The translations under genes were made by a program, and so were the position numbers. 64,000 bases of DNA from Luteimonas abyssi (GTDB taxonomy: Bacteria > Pseudomonadota > Gammaproteobacteria > Xanthomonadales > Xanthomonadaceae): the NCBI RefSeq assembly GCF_001482195.1, contig NZ_KQ759763.1:3571559-3635558 (forward strand), in the 5' to 3' direction. The notes beneath the pieces are model-generated. The model searched no databases, had not been told where the DNA came from, and worked only from the letters and a program-made list of their open reading frames with translations. Within the stretch, counting starts at the first letter, position 1, and each line of letters opens with the position of its first letter. Shown piece after piece: positions 1-8,279 of this stretch.

Positions 1-92
1 ACGGGGGCATGCACGGCGTCCTGCCGCCGGAGCCCGGTATCCGTGCGGACCGCACAGGCCTGCCCACGTCGCATCACGCGCGCCGCCGCGCC

Positions 93-2594
93 TCACGTTC
101 CCCGTGGCTTCGCCCGATGGGTGGCCGTGGCGTTCCATGGATCGTCCGGCCACGGGTGCCGCGGGTACCGGCCTTTCATTTCCTTGCGCACCTCCGGGTA
201 GGTCCGCTCCCAGAACCCGCGCAGATCGCCGGTCACCTGCAGCGGCCGGCCGGCCGGCGAGAGCAGGTGCAGGGTCAGCAGCACCCGACCGTCGGCGATG
301 CGCGGGGTGTCGGCCAGGCCGAACAGCTCCTGCAGCTTCACCGCCAGGACCGGCGGCTCCGGCGCGCCGTCCGCATCGAACGCGTAGTCGATCCGACGCT
401 CCAGTCCCGACGGCACCTGGATCCGGGTCGGCGCCAGCCGGTCGATGCGCTGCCGCAGCGCCCAGTCCACCGGCGTCCTGAGTGCCTCGCCCAGGGCGTC
501 CTCGGCCAGCGCATCCAGGCGGGTCTTGCCGACGAACGCGGGCAGCAACCAGTCGTCGAGCCTGGCGAGCAGGGCCGCATCGCCCAGGTCGGGCAGGCCG
601 AGTTCCGGCATCCAGGTGCGCAGGCAGATCGCACGGGCGCGCCACTGCCGCAGGCCCTCGGTCCACGGCAACGCCTCCAGCCCGATCCCGCGCACCGCGT
701 CGGTCAGCGCGTGCGCGGCCTGGGCCGGGTCGACGCGTCCCGCCGGACGGCTGTCGAGCACGATCCGGTCGAACCGCGATTCCCGCCGGGCGACCAGCGC
801 ACGCTTGCCTTCGTCCCAGACCGCACCCTCGTGCTCGACGAAACGCCCGGCGAATGCACGTCGCAGGTGGGCCTCGTCCACCGGCGCGCCACGCAGCAGC
901 ATGGCGTCGCCCCGGGGCTGGTGCCGCAGTTCGACGGCGACCAGCCACGGTTCGCCGCGCAGGGTGCTGTCGTCGAACAGGCGCACCGTCCGGCCGTTGG
1001 CCAGTTGGTAGCGCAGCGGATCGACGGGATGGCGGGCGCCGATCCGGTCGGGCCAGGCATGGGCGAGCAGATCGCCGAGCGCATGCGCCTCGATCGCCTC
1101 CGGTGGCATCACCTGCGCACCGATCCGGCGCCGCCACTGCCGGGACGCGGCGTCGATCGCGGCCAGGGCACCGCGCCCGGCATCGGCGGGTGTCCGGCCG
1201 GACCGGGACGCCGCCAGCGCGCGCCAGCGCTCCGCGAGGGCATCGGAACGGCTGCGCAGCGGATCGCGCGCATCCACCAGCGCGGCCAGATCGGCGGCGA
1301 GCGCCCGCTCGGCATCGCCATCGGCGGCCAGCAGCATCGCGGCCACGCGCGGATGTGCGCCGAGCGCGAGCATCCGGCGTCCGGCGGCGGTGATCGTACC
1401 GGCCTCGGTCAGCGCCCCGAGCCGCACCAGCAATTCGCGGGCGGCGGCCATCGCGCCGGGCGGCGGGGGATCGGGAAACCGCACGACATCGCTGCCCCAG
1501 GCCGCCAGCTCCAGGGCCAGGCCGGCCAGTTCGACCTGGGCGATTTCCGCCCGCCGCTGCGGCTCCAGCCGGTGCGATTCGGACCACAGCCGGTACGCCC
1601 AGCCTTCGGCCACACGACCGGCGCGACCGGCCCGCTGGTCGGCCGAGGCCTGGGCAATCGTCACCGTCTCCAGCCGCGAGAAGCCGCTGTTGGGATCGTA
1701 GCGGGGCTCGCGCGCCAGGCCGGCATCGATCACCACGCGCACCCCGGGCAAGGTCACCGAGGACTCGGCGACGTTGGTCGCCAGCACCACACGCCGGGTG
1801 CCGTCGGCGGCCGGCCGCAGCACCCGTGTCTGTTGTTCCACCGGCAGCTCGCCGTGCAGCGCCAGCAGTTCGGCGTCGATCCCCGCCGCATCGAGCGCCG
1901 CCTGCGTCCGCGCGATCTCGCGCCGACCCGGCAGGAACACCAACACGTCGCCGGGATGCGCGGCCAGCGCCTGGGTGACCGCGCGTCGCACCTGTGCTTC
2001 CAGCGCCTCGTCGCGCCGCGGCGGCAGATGCGCCACGGCGACGGGGAAGCTTCGCCCCGCGCTCGACAAGCGCGGCGCATCGAGCCACTGCGCCAGCCGT
2101 TCGCCGTCGAGCGTGGCCGACATCACCACGACGCGCAGGTCCTCGCGCAACTGCGCCTGCACGTCGAGCGCCAGCGCGAGGCCGAGGTCGCCGGCCAGGT
2201 GGCGCTCGTGGAACTCGTCGAACAGCAATGCGCCGACGCCTTCCAGCATCGGGTCGTCCTGCAGCATGCGGGTCAGGATGCCTTCGGTGACGACCTCGAT
2301 GCGGGTGCGCGCGGATACCCGGCGCTCGAAGCGGATGCGATAGCCGACGGTCTCGCCGACGTCCTCGCCCAGAGCCGTCGCCATGAACGTCGCCGCGCTG
2401 CGCGCGGCGACCCGACGCGGTTCGAGCATCACGATCCGCCCGCCGTCCAGCCAGTCCGCGTCCAGCAGTGCGAGCGGCACGCGCGTGGTCTTGCCGGCGC
2501 CCGGCGGCGCCTCCAGCACCAGCCGCGGATGCGTGGCGAGGCTGGCCTGGATGTCGGGCAACAGCGCATCGATGGGGAATGACGACTCGGTCAT
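93..2594 (-). CDS. hrpB: ATP-dependent RNA helicase HrpB
   Basis: DEAH-box (DExH) helicase of the HrpA/HrpB class, 833 aa, close to the usual HrpB length of about 810-840. Visible motifs are Walker A PPGAGKTTR (about 30-38), DEFH (126-129), SAT (159-161) and a QRAGRAGR motif VI near residue 320. The C-terminal third fits the HrpB-specific domain. It should unwind RNA using ATP; its physiological substrate is not well defined in this family. The ATG at 2594 puts the helicase core about 25 residues from the N terminus, as usual. It is a single gene reading away from the next gene, with no obvious operon partner. Confidence 0.95.
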   Translation of the reverse strand: MTESSFPIDALLPDIQASLATHPRLVLEAPPGAGKTTRVPLALLDADWLDGGRIVMLEPRRVAARSAATFMATALGEDVGETVGYRIRFERRVSARTRIEVVTEGILTRMLQDDPMLEGVGALLFDEFHERHLAGDLGLALALDVQAQLREDLRVVVMSATLDGERLAQWLDAPRLSSAGRSFPVAVAHLPPRRDEALEAQVRRAVTQALAAHPGDVLVFLPGRREIARTQAALDAAGIDAELLALHGELPVEQQTRVLRPAADGTRRVVLATNVAESSVTLPGVRVVIDAGLAREPRYDPNSGFSRLETVTIAQASADQRAGRAGRVAEGWAYRLWSESHRLEPQRRAEIAQVELAGLALELAAWGSDVVRFPDPPPPGAMAAARELLVRLGALTEAGTITAAGRRMLALGAHPRVAAMLLAADGDAERALAADLAALVDARDPLRSRSDALAERWRALAASRSGRTPADAGRGALAAIDAASRQWRRRIGAQVMPPEAIEAHALGDLLAHAWPDRIGARHPVDPLRYQLANGRTVRLFDDSTLRGEPWLVAVELRHQPRGDAMLLRGAPVDEAHLRRAFAGRFVEHEGAVWDEGKRALVARRESRFDRIVLDSRPAGRVDPAQAAHALTDAVRGIGLEALPWTEGLRQWRARAICLRTWMPELGLPDLGDAALLARLDDWLLPAFVGKTRLDALAEDALGEALRTPVDWALRQRIDRLAPTRIQVPSGLERRIDYAFDADGAPEPPVLAVKLQELFGLADTPRIADGRVLLTLHLLSPAGRPLQVTGDLRGFWERTYPEVRKEMKGRYPRHPWPDDPWNATATHRAKPRGT

Positions 2595-2630
2595 CGCGTC
2601 ATTGTAGAAAATGCCGGATGCATCGCATCG

Positions 2631-3080
2631 CTATCGCGTGCGTCGGTGCGCGCCCCCACGACAGTCCCGCAACGCACCTTCCACATCAGGCATCGACCGG
2701 TACAGATGCAAGCGGGCAAATGCGCTGCCGTGATCACCGAGGTCGCAGGTACCCGCCCTGTTCTCAGAGGGACAATCAGCAACGGGATGTTCGCCCTGCG
2801 GACAGTTCATGCTGGCGACATCGATATCGAGGGCCCGGCGGTCTTTCTCCAGATCCGTGTTTTCGGCATCGGCCACCAGATACGCTTCGGTGCAACGTCC
2901 CTGCGAAGGCGCGTGACAGGCGAACACGAGCACGGCGCGTTCCGGCCGTTCCGTGGCAGTCCCCACATCGTGTCCTGCCAATGTCGGCGTGCAGGCCAGG
3001 CAGACGAAGAACGCGGCAGCGGAGGAAATGCGAGCCAAGGCGAAAGCCTTCTTCAGAACGAGGCCTATCGGAGTATGCAT
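2631..3080 (-). CDS. Small exported hypothetical protein
   Basis: I do not recognise this 149-aa protein. It starts with a basic stretch followed by a hydrophobic segment (about residues 12-32), ending in CLAC then TPTLAG, so either a Sec signal peptide or a weak lipobox is possible. The mature part has six further cysteines (FACHAPSQGRC, NCPQGE, DCPSENRAGTC and one near the C terminus), compatible with disulfides in the periplasm. The C terminus is arginine-rich (GGAHRRTR), which may be low-complexity read-through. It is transcribed divergently from tatD. Coding status is likely but not certain. Confidence 0.5.
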   Translation of the reverse strand: MHTPIGLVLKKAFALARISSAAAFFVCLACTPTLAGHDVGTATERPERAVLVFACHAPSQGRCTEAYLVADAENTDLEKDRRALDIDVASMNCPQGEHPVADCPSENRAGTCDLGDHGSAFARLHLYRSMPDVEGALRDCRGGAHRRTR

Positions 3081-3151
3081 CAGATTTCCACGAGGCAGCC
3101 GCGGTCGACGCCCTTACAATGCGTACTGTCCCTTGCGATCCCATACGACAG

Positions 3152-3964
3152 ATGCAGCTCGTCGACATCGGCGCCAACCTGACCCACGACAGTTTCGACC
3201 GCGATCGCGACGCGGTGCTCGCCCGCGCACGCGACGCCGGGGTGTCGCAACTGGTGATCACCGGCGCCAGCCGCGAGCACTCGCCCAAGGCGCTCGCCCT
3301 GGCGCAGGCGCATCCGGGCCTGCTGTACGCGACGGCGGGCGTGCACCCGCATCATGCGGTCGAGTACACCGAGGAATGCGATGCCGAAATGCGCGCGCTG
3401 CATGCGCACCCGGAGGTGGTGGCGGTGGGCGAATGCGGGCTCGACTACTTCCGCGATTTCTCCCCGCGTCCGGCCCAGCACAAGGCGTTCGAGCGCCAGC
3501 TGCAGCTCGCTGCCGACCTGGCCACGGCGGGTACCCCGAAGCCGCTGTTCCTGCACCAGCGCGATGCGCACGACGACTTCATGGCGATCATGCGCGGCTT
3601 CGAGGGCCGGATCGGCCCTGCGGTGGTGCATTGCTTCACCGGCACCCGGGCGGAACTGTTCGATTACCTCGACCGCGACTGGTACGTCGGCATCACCGGC
3701 TGGCTGTGCGACGAGCGCCGCGGCAAGCACCTGCGCGAGCTGGTGCCGCACATCCCGGCCGAGCGCCTGATGGTCGAGACCGACGCACCCTATCTGCTGC
3801 CGCGCTCGCTGACGCCGATGCCGAAGGACCGCCGCAACGAGCCGGCGTTCCTGCCGCACATCGTCGCCGAGCTCGCGCGCGATCGCGGCGAACCTGTCGA
3901 CACGACAGCGGCCGCCACCACGCATGCGGCGCGCGCGTTCTTCGGATTGCCCTCACCGGCCTGA
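3152..3964 (+). CDS. tatD: TatD family Mg-dependent DNase
   Basis: 270-aa metal-dependent hydrolase. It follows the Escherichia coli TatD pattern closely: start with DIGANLTH, GVHPHH, GECGLDY, VHCFTGT, CDERRGK, VETDAPYLLPRSLTP and RRNEP. The metal ligands of the TIM barrel (the early His/Asn region, the Glu of GEC, the His of VHCF and the Asp of ETDAP) are present. TatD enzymes are 3'-5' exonucleases acting on single-stranded DNA/RNA and in oxidative damage repair. The frame stays open far upstream, but the ATG at 3152 gives the family N terminus (MQLVDIG). Confidence 0.94.
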   Translation: MQLVDIGANLTHDSFDRDRDAVLARARDAGVSQLVITGASREHSPKALALAQAHPGLLYATAGVHPHHAVEYTEECDAEMRALHAHPEVVAVGECGLDYFRDFSPRPAQHKAFERQLQLAADLATAGTPKPLFLHQRDAHDDFMAIMRGFEGRIGPAVVHCFTGTRAELFDYLDRDWYVGITGWLCDERRGKHLRELVPHIPAERLMVETDAPYLLPRSLTPMPKDRRNEPAFLPHIVAELARDRGEPVDTTAAATTHAARAFFGLPSPA

Positions 3965-4012
3965 CGCCCCGCCTCGCACCTGCTTTCGCGTGGCGGCGGC
4001 GGTGACCCTCGG

Positions 4013-4351
4013 TCAACGCGCCGGCATCTGCTCCAGCTGCCGGCAAGCATCGGCACGGTCCTGCGCGGACAGGGCTGCGAGCTTCGCACGAGCGTCCATG
4101 TACGCCGCCTCGAACACCTGCTCGAACCGCGCTTCGGACAAGCCCATCTGTACCGCGAGGCCGCGCTGCTGCGTCTTCGACTCGGCGAGCTGGGCCTCGG
4201 TGTAGTCGCTGTCGCAGGTCTCGGCGGCCGCCTGCATGGCGCCGCCGGCCTGTACCAGCTGTTGCGCGGCAGGATTGGCGACCGCTCCGAACGCGGTGGC
4301 GCCGACCAGCAGCAGGCAGGTGATCAGCAGTCGTCGGGTCCGGGTCGTCAT
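4013..4351 (-). CDS. Small secreted hypothetical protein
   Basis: 112-aa protein with a clear signal peptide (basic MTTRTRR, hydrophobic ITCLLLVGATAFGA, cleavage likely after VANPA or AFGAVA). The mature part is short, helical and charged, with two cysteines (ETCDSD and DACRQL). The frame is open further upstream, but the ATG at 4351 has a good AGGAG ribosome-binding site and begins exactly at the signal peptide. It resembles the following gene in architecture: a C-terminal helical domain with the pattern F..vf..aY.dAr..laalsa.d.a..C..le. The two are probably paralogues. Function unknown. Confidence 0.75.
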   Translation of the reverse strand: MTTRTRRLLITCLLLVGATAFGAVANPAAQQLVQAGGAMQAAAETCDSDYTEAQLAESKTQQRGLAVQMGLSEARFEQVFEAAYMDARAKLAALSAQDRADACRQLEQMPAR

Positions 4352-4493
4352 GGGTCTCTCCTGGTGACATCGAGAACACGCAGCGGCATCGGCGCGGCAT
4401 TGCGCCTGCCGGATGCCGGCGGTCGGGTCGCACGGGCCGGACCGCCTAGCCGGACGCGCGCGCGTCCGTCTGTTCGAATCGTCTGCGGACGCG

Positions 4494-4967
4494 TCAGCCC
4501 GCCTGCGTTTCCATCTGCTCGGCCATCTGCCTGAGGGCTTCCATTTCCTCGCAGCCGCGGGCGAGATCGTCGGCCGACATCGCCGCCACGTCGCGCCGGG
4601 CCTCGGCGTAGGCGTCCCGGTAGGTGACCTGGAAGGCATCCGGATCGATGCCCTGCGCTTCGAATTCGCGACGCTGTTGCGCGTTGAACTCGATCGGCTC
4701 GCCTTCGATGCCTTCGCAGCGCTCCATCAGCGCCTGCATGCCCGCGCCCATGCGCGCGCCCATCAGGGCCGGATCGTCGACCTCGGGACCGGCCCCGGTG
4801 CCGGCGGGCGCGTCGGCTGCCCGGTCGGCCGCATCTTCGGCGTCCGTGGTCTGCGGTGCAGGCGCGTCGGTATCGGTGTTGCCGCCGCAGGCGGCCAAGG
4901 CGATGGCGAACAACGGGGCGAGCCAGACGGCCGGATGGCGCAGCGCGCGGGACGGAACACGAGACAT
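4494..4967 (-). CDS. Small lipoprotein, paralogue of the preceding secreted protein
   Basis: 157-aa lipoprotein. The signal segment ends in the lipobox ALAAC followed by GGN, then a Thr/Asp/Ala-rich linker and a helical C-terminal domain (FQVTYRDAYAEARRDVAAMSADDLARGCEEM). That domain has the same pattern as the C-terminal part of the neighbouring 112-aa protein, suggesting tandem duplication. Both keep a cysteine in the LARGCEEM/ADACRQL position and one further upstream (MERCEG / ETCDSD). The start at 4967 is preferred over the ATG at 4973 because TGGAG lies 6 nt upstream of it. Function unknown; Gly at +2 suggests outer-membrane sorting. Confidence 0.72.
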   Translation of the reverse strand: MSRVPSRALRHPAVWLAPLFAIALAACGGNTDTDAPAPQTTDAEDAADRAADAPAGTGAGPEVDDPALMGARMGAGMQALMERCEGIEGEPIEFNAQQRREFEAQGIDPDAFQVTYRDAYAEARRDVAAMSADDLARGCEEMEALRQMAEQMETQAG

Positions 4968-5176
4968 GGACATCTCCAGAAAGGACAAAAGGGAACGACG
5001 GCGCTTGCGGCCATACAAGGCGACCCGCTTGCGGACCGCGCTCACGGACGTGCCGGCATCGCCCGGCACGTGCGGAGGCGACGACCGCCGGCCTGGGCGC
5101 GGATGTCGCGCCTCATGATCGCCCGCTCCGGAGCCCGCATCGCACAGGACCGTAGCACAGGGCCTGCGACGCGTGT

Positions 5177-5986
5177 TCAGCTGCGCAGGCCGATGCCCCG
5201 CCGCAACAAGGTCAGCGCCACTGCCGACAGGGTCACCACGAACCCGAGCATCAACGCGTAGGCGATCCACAGCGGCACGTCCGAATCGCCGAGCAGGCCG
5301 TAGCGGAACGCGTTGACCATGTAGAAGATCGGATTGCCGTAGGTCATCGCCTGCGCCCACCCCGGCAGCAGGGTGACCGAATAGAACACGCCGCCCAGAT
5401 AGGTCAGCGGGGTCAGGATGAAGGTCGGCACGATCGCGACGTCGTCGAACTTCTTCGCGTACACGGCGTTGATGAAGCCGGCCAGCGAGAAGATCGTCGC
5501 GCCCAGCAGCACCGTGGTGAAGGTCACCAGCGGATGCGGGATGCGCACGTGGGTGAACAGCATCGCGATGCCGAGCACGATCACGCCCACGGCCATGCCG
5601 CGCGCCACGGCGCCGGCGACGTAGCCCCACAGCACCACCCAGTTCGGCATCGGGCTGACCAGCAGCTCTTCCACGTGGCGGCCGAACTTGGCGCCGAAGA
5701 AGCTCGACGAGATGTTGCCGTAACTGTTCTGGATGACGCTCATCATCACCAGGCCGGGGACGATGAAATCCATGTAGGACACGCCGCCCATCTCGCCGAT
5801 GCGCGAGCCGATCAGACCGCCGAAGATCAGGAAATACAGCGTCATCGTGATCGCCGGCGGCACCAGGGTCTGGCCCCAGATGCGCAGGATGCGGGTGACC
5901 TCGCGGCGCACGATGGTGCCCAGCGCGACCCAGTGCGCGCGCCACGGCGACGGCGAAGACGACGGCTCCGGAGACACGGCGCTCAT
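5177..5986 (-). CDS. ABC-2 type transporter permease (YadH-like)
   Basis: 269-aa inner-membrane protein with six hydrophobic segments, beginning ALGTIVRREVTRILRIWGQTLVPP. It carries the ABC-2 signature region around GGVFYSVTLLPGWAQ and NPIFYMVNAFRYG. This matches the YadH/NodJ-type exporter permease family; the substrate cannot be read from the sequence. The start overlaps the end of the ATPase gene by 4 bases (ATGA), so the two are translationally coupled and form one exporter. Confidence 0.9.
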   Translation of the reverse strand: MSAVSPEPSSSPSPWRAHWVALGTIVRREVTRILRIWGQTLVPPAITMTLYFLIFGGLIGSRIGEMGGVSYMDFIVPGLVMMSVIQNSYGNISSSFFGAKFGRHVEELLVSPMPNWVVLWGYVAGAVARGMAVGVIVLGIAMLFTHVRIPHPLVTFTTVLLGATIFSLAGFINAVYAKKFDDVAIVPTFILTPLTYLGGVFYSVTLLPGWAQAMTYGNPIFYMVNAFRYGLLGDSDVPLWIAYALMLGFVVTLSAVALTLLRRGIGLRS

Positions 5987-6939
5987 GCGGTGCGCTCGGC
6001 GTGGTGGGCGGTCAGGCGCACGAAGAGTTCCTCCAGCCGGTTGCTCTGGGTGCGCATCGAGCGCACCCGGATGCCGGCGGTGTCGAGCTGCGCGAACACG
6101 CGGTTGAGATCCATCGAACGCGGCATTTCCAGGTCCAGGGTGTGATCGTCGCGGGCGAGCAGTTTCACGCCCTCCAGGGCCGGCAGCGCGGCCGGCAGCG
6201 CGCCGTCGATGTCGAGCACGAAACCTTCGACGTCGAGCTGGGCCAGCAGGGTGCGGATCGCGCCCTGCTCGACGATGCGGCCGTGGTCGATGATCGCCAT
6301 GTTGCGGCACAGCGCCTCGGCTTCCTCGAGGTAATGCGTGGTCAGGATGATGGTGGTGCCGGCGGCGTTGATCTCGCGCAGCGCCTGCCACATACCGCGG
6401 CGGATCTCGATGTCGACGCCCGCGGTGGGTTCGTCGAGGATCAGCAGCTTCGGCCGGGTCATCATCGCCCGGGCGATCATCAACCGCCGCTTCATCCCGC
6501 CCGACAACGTGCGCGACATCACCTGCGCCTTGTTCCACAGATGCGCGGCGCGCAGTTCCTCCTCCGCGCGCGCCTGGGCCTCGCCCCGCGGAACCCCGTA
6601 GAAGCCCGCGTAGTTGACCAGAATGTCGAAGGGCTTTTCGAACAGGTTGAAATTGATTTCCTGCGGCACCAGCCCGATCAGGCGCATCGCCTCGCCACGG
6701 CGGGCGGTCAGGTCGGTGCCGAACACCTCGACCGTGCCCGAGGTCTTGTTGACCAGCGAGGACACGATGCCGATCAGGGTGCTCTTGCCCGCCCCGTTGG
6801 GGCCGAGCAGCGCGTAGAAATCGCCAGGGGCGACCTCGAGCGACACGCCCTTGAGCGCCTCGACGCCGCCGGCGTAGGTCTTGCGCAGATCGCGCAGGGA
6901 AAGTGCGGAGGCGGGCGCCGCCGCGTCGGATGGCTGCAT
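5983..6939 (-). CDS. ABC transporter ATP-binding protein (YadG-like)
   Basis: 318-aa ATPase subunit of the exporter encoded with the downstream permease. Walker A GPNGAGKST is at about 46-54, the Q-loop at VPQEINFN, signature LSGGMKRRL at about 146-154 and Walker B LLILDEPTAGVD just after. A C-terminal extension of about 80 residues follows the nucleotide-binding domain, as in the YadG/DrrA families. It is first gene of a two-gene operon, divergent from the reductase gene at 7067. Confidence 0.92.
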   Translation of the reverse strand: MQPSDAAAPASALSLRDLRKTYAGGVEALKGVSLEVAPGDFYALLGPNGAGKSTLIGIVSSLVNKTSGTVEVFGTDLTARRGEAMRLIGLVPQEINFNLFEKPFDILVNYAGFYGVPRGEAQARAEEELRAAHLWNKAQVMSRTLSGGMKRRLMIARAMMTRPKLLILDEPTAGVDIEIRRGMWQALREINAAGTTIILTTHYLEEAEALCRNMAIIDHGRIVEQGAIRTLLAQLDVEGFVLDIDGALPAALPALEGVKLLARDDHTLDLEMPRSMDLNRVFAQLDTAGIRVRSMRTQSNRLEELFVRLTAHHAERTA

Positions 6940-7066
6940 GTGAACGTCCCGGCCGCAGGCCGCGCGGCGATCCCGCTAGTATAGGCGGCTGCCCGGGGAT
7001 GGCCGTGCGATGCAGTGTTGCGCGCCGGCCCGATGTGCCGGGCCACGTCCGGCCCCACATCGGCCG

Positions 7067-7882
7067 ATGTCTCTTCTACCCCGCGGTGACGCCACCGCGC
7101 ACGACGACGGTTCCGCCTTGGCCATCCAGCATTTTCCCCTCACCCTCACCGGCCGCCGCATGCTGGCGCCGAGCGTGGCCCATCTCACGTTCGAGCACGG
7201 CGACGGCCAGCCGGTCGCGTTCCTGCCCGGGCAGTTCGTGCAGATCCACTTCCAGTACGCCGACGGCACCGCCACCAAACGCAGTTATTCGCTGGCGACC
7301 ATCCATGCACCCGATGCGCCGCCCGGCACCGCGGTCGAGGTCGCGGTGAGCTACGTGCCCGGCGGCGCGGCGACCGCGCTGTTCGAAGGCCTGGCGATCG
7401 GCGACCGGGTGGACGCCAGCGGCCCGTTCGGGCGCTTCTGCCTGATGCCGCAGGACAGCAACCGCCGTTACCTGCTGATCGGCACCGGTACCGGTGTCAC
7501 ACCCTACCGCGCGATGCTGCCGCTGCTGGAACGGCAGATCGCCGAGCGCGGGATCGAGGTGGTGCTGCTGTTCGGTGCGCGCACGCCGGATGAACTGCTC
7601 TACGGCGACGAGTTCCGCGCGTTCGCGGAAGCGCATCCCGCGTTCCGCTTCGTGCCCTGCTTCTCGCGCGAGCTGCCCGCACCCGGCTCCGCGCACGACC
7701 ACCCGGATGTCCGCCACGGCTATGTGCAGCAGTTCCTGGCGGAGTTCGCACCGCAGGCCGAGGGCGACATCGCCTATCTGTGCGGCAATCCCAACATGGT
7801 CGATGCCTGCTTCGAGGCGCTGAAGGACCACGGTCTGCCGGTACCGCAGATCCGCCGCGAGAAGTACGTCAGCTCCAAGTAG
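7067..7882 (+). CDS. Ferredoxin--NADP(+) reductase-like FAD/NAD(P)-binding oxidoreductase
   Basis: 271-aa flavoprotein. An N-terminal FAD-binding barrel contains the RSYSLA motif (the flavin-binding RxYS). The NAD(P)-binding half carries GTGTGVTPYRAML and LLFGARTPDELLY, with CGNPNMVDACF near the end. The layout is that of the ferredoxin/flavodoxin-NADP reductase superfamily. No plant-type [2Fe-2S] cluster motif is present, so the electron acceptor is a separate protein. The start is uncertain: ATG 7067 is used, but a TTG about 50 nt downstream, before AIQHFPLTL, would give a more compact N terminus. Monocistronic. Confidence 0.85.
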   Translation: MSLLPRGDATAHDDGSALAIQHFPLTLTGRRMLAPSVAHLTFEHGDGQPVAFLPGQFVQIHFQYADGTATKRSYSLATIHAPDAPPGTAVEVAVSYVPGGAATALFEGLAIGDRVDASGPFGRFCLMPQDSNRRYLLIGTGTGVTPYRAMLPLLERQIAERGIEVVLLFGARTPDELLYGDEFRAFAEAHPAFRFVPCFSRELPAPGSAHDHPDVRHGYVQQFLAEFAPQAEGDIAYLCGNPNMVDACFEALKDHGLPVPQIRREKYVSSK

Positions 7883-8279
7883 GCCGGCGCGCCGCCGGGC
7901 GCGGCTGATCGCCGCGCGGCGCGCGCATCGCGAGGGCGGTGCCATGTTCCAGGATCGCCTGGACCGGCTCGACGCACGGCTGGCGGAAGGACTTCAGCCG
8001 GGCGCGACGCCTCCAACGGATCGAATCTGAGCGAAAAGCGTTGTCGCAACGTGCGAACGCGCGCCTCATCATGCGGTACCGTCCCCGCAGGGGCACGCCG
8101 GTCTGTCGGACAGCCGCGCGAGGCGGTCACAGACGGCTCACGGCGCGCGTCTGGATGTGTCGGACCAGGGGGTGCGGGCGATCGGGAGGCCGCGACGACG
8201 CCGGCTCGCGGCCGGTCTTCCGGAGCGCCCGATTTTTCGACGCCGCCATCGAATCGATTTTTCTGTACGAGGACCCGTG
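7883..8279. other. Intergenic region without a recognisable gene
   Basis: About 400 bases between the reductase and the exported peptidase. Short open frames occur on both strands, but none has a ribosome-binding site plus a plausible protein. The last bases (GAGG before the ATG at 8280) provide the ribosome-binding site of the next gene. I see no repeats or terminator hairpin. Confidence 0.5.

Noticed and set aside
9-2582. An 857-codon open frame on the plus strand opposite hrpB
   Set aside because: Translation is Arg/His/Gln-rich and lacks a family. The minus strand encodes a complete HrpB with all motifs.
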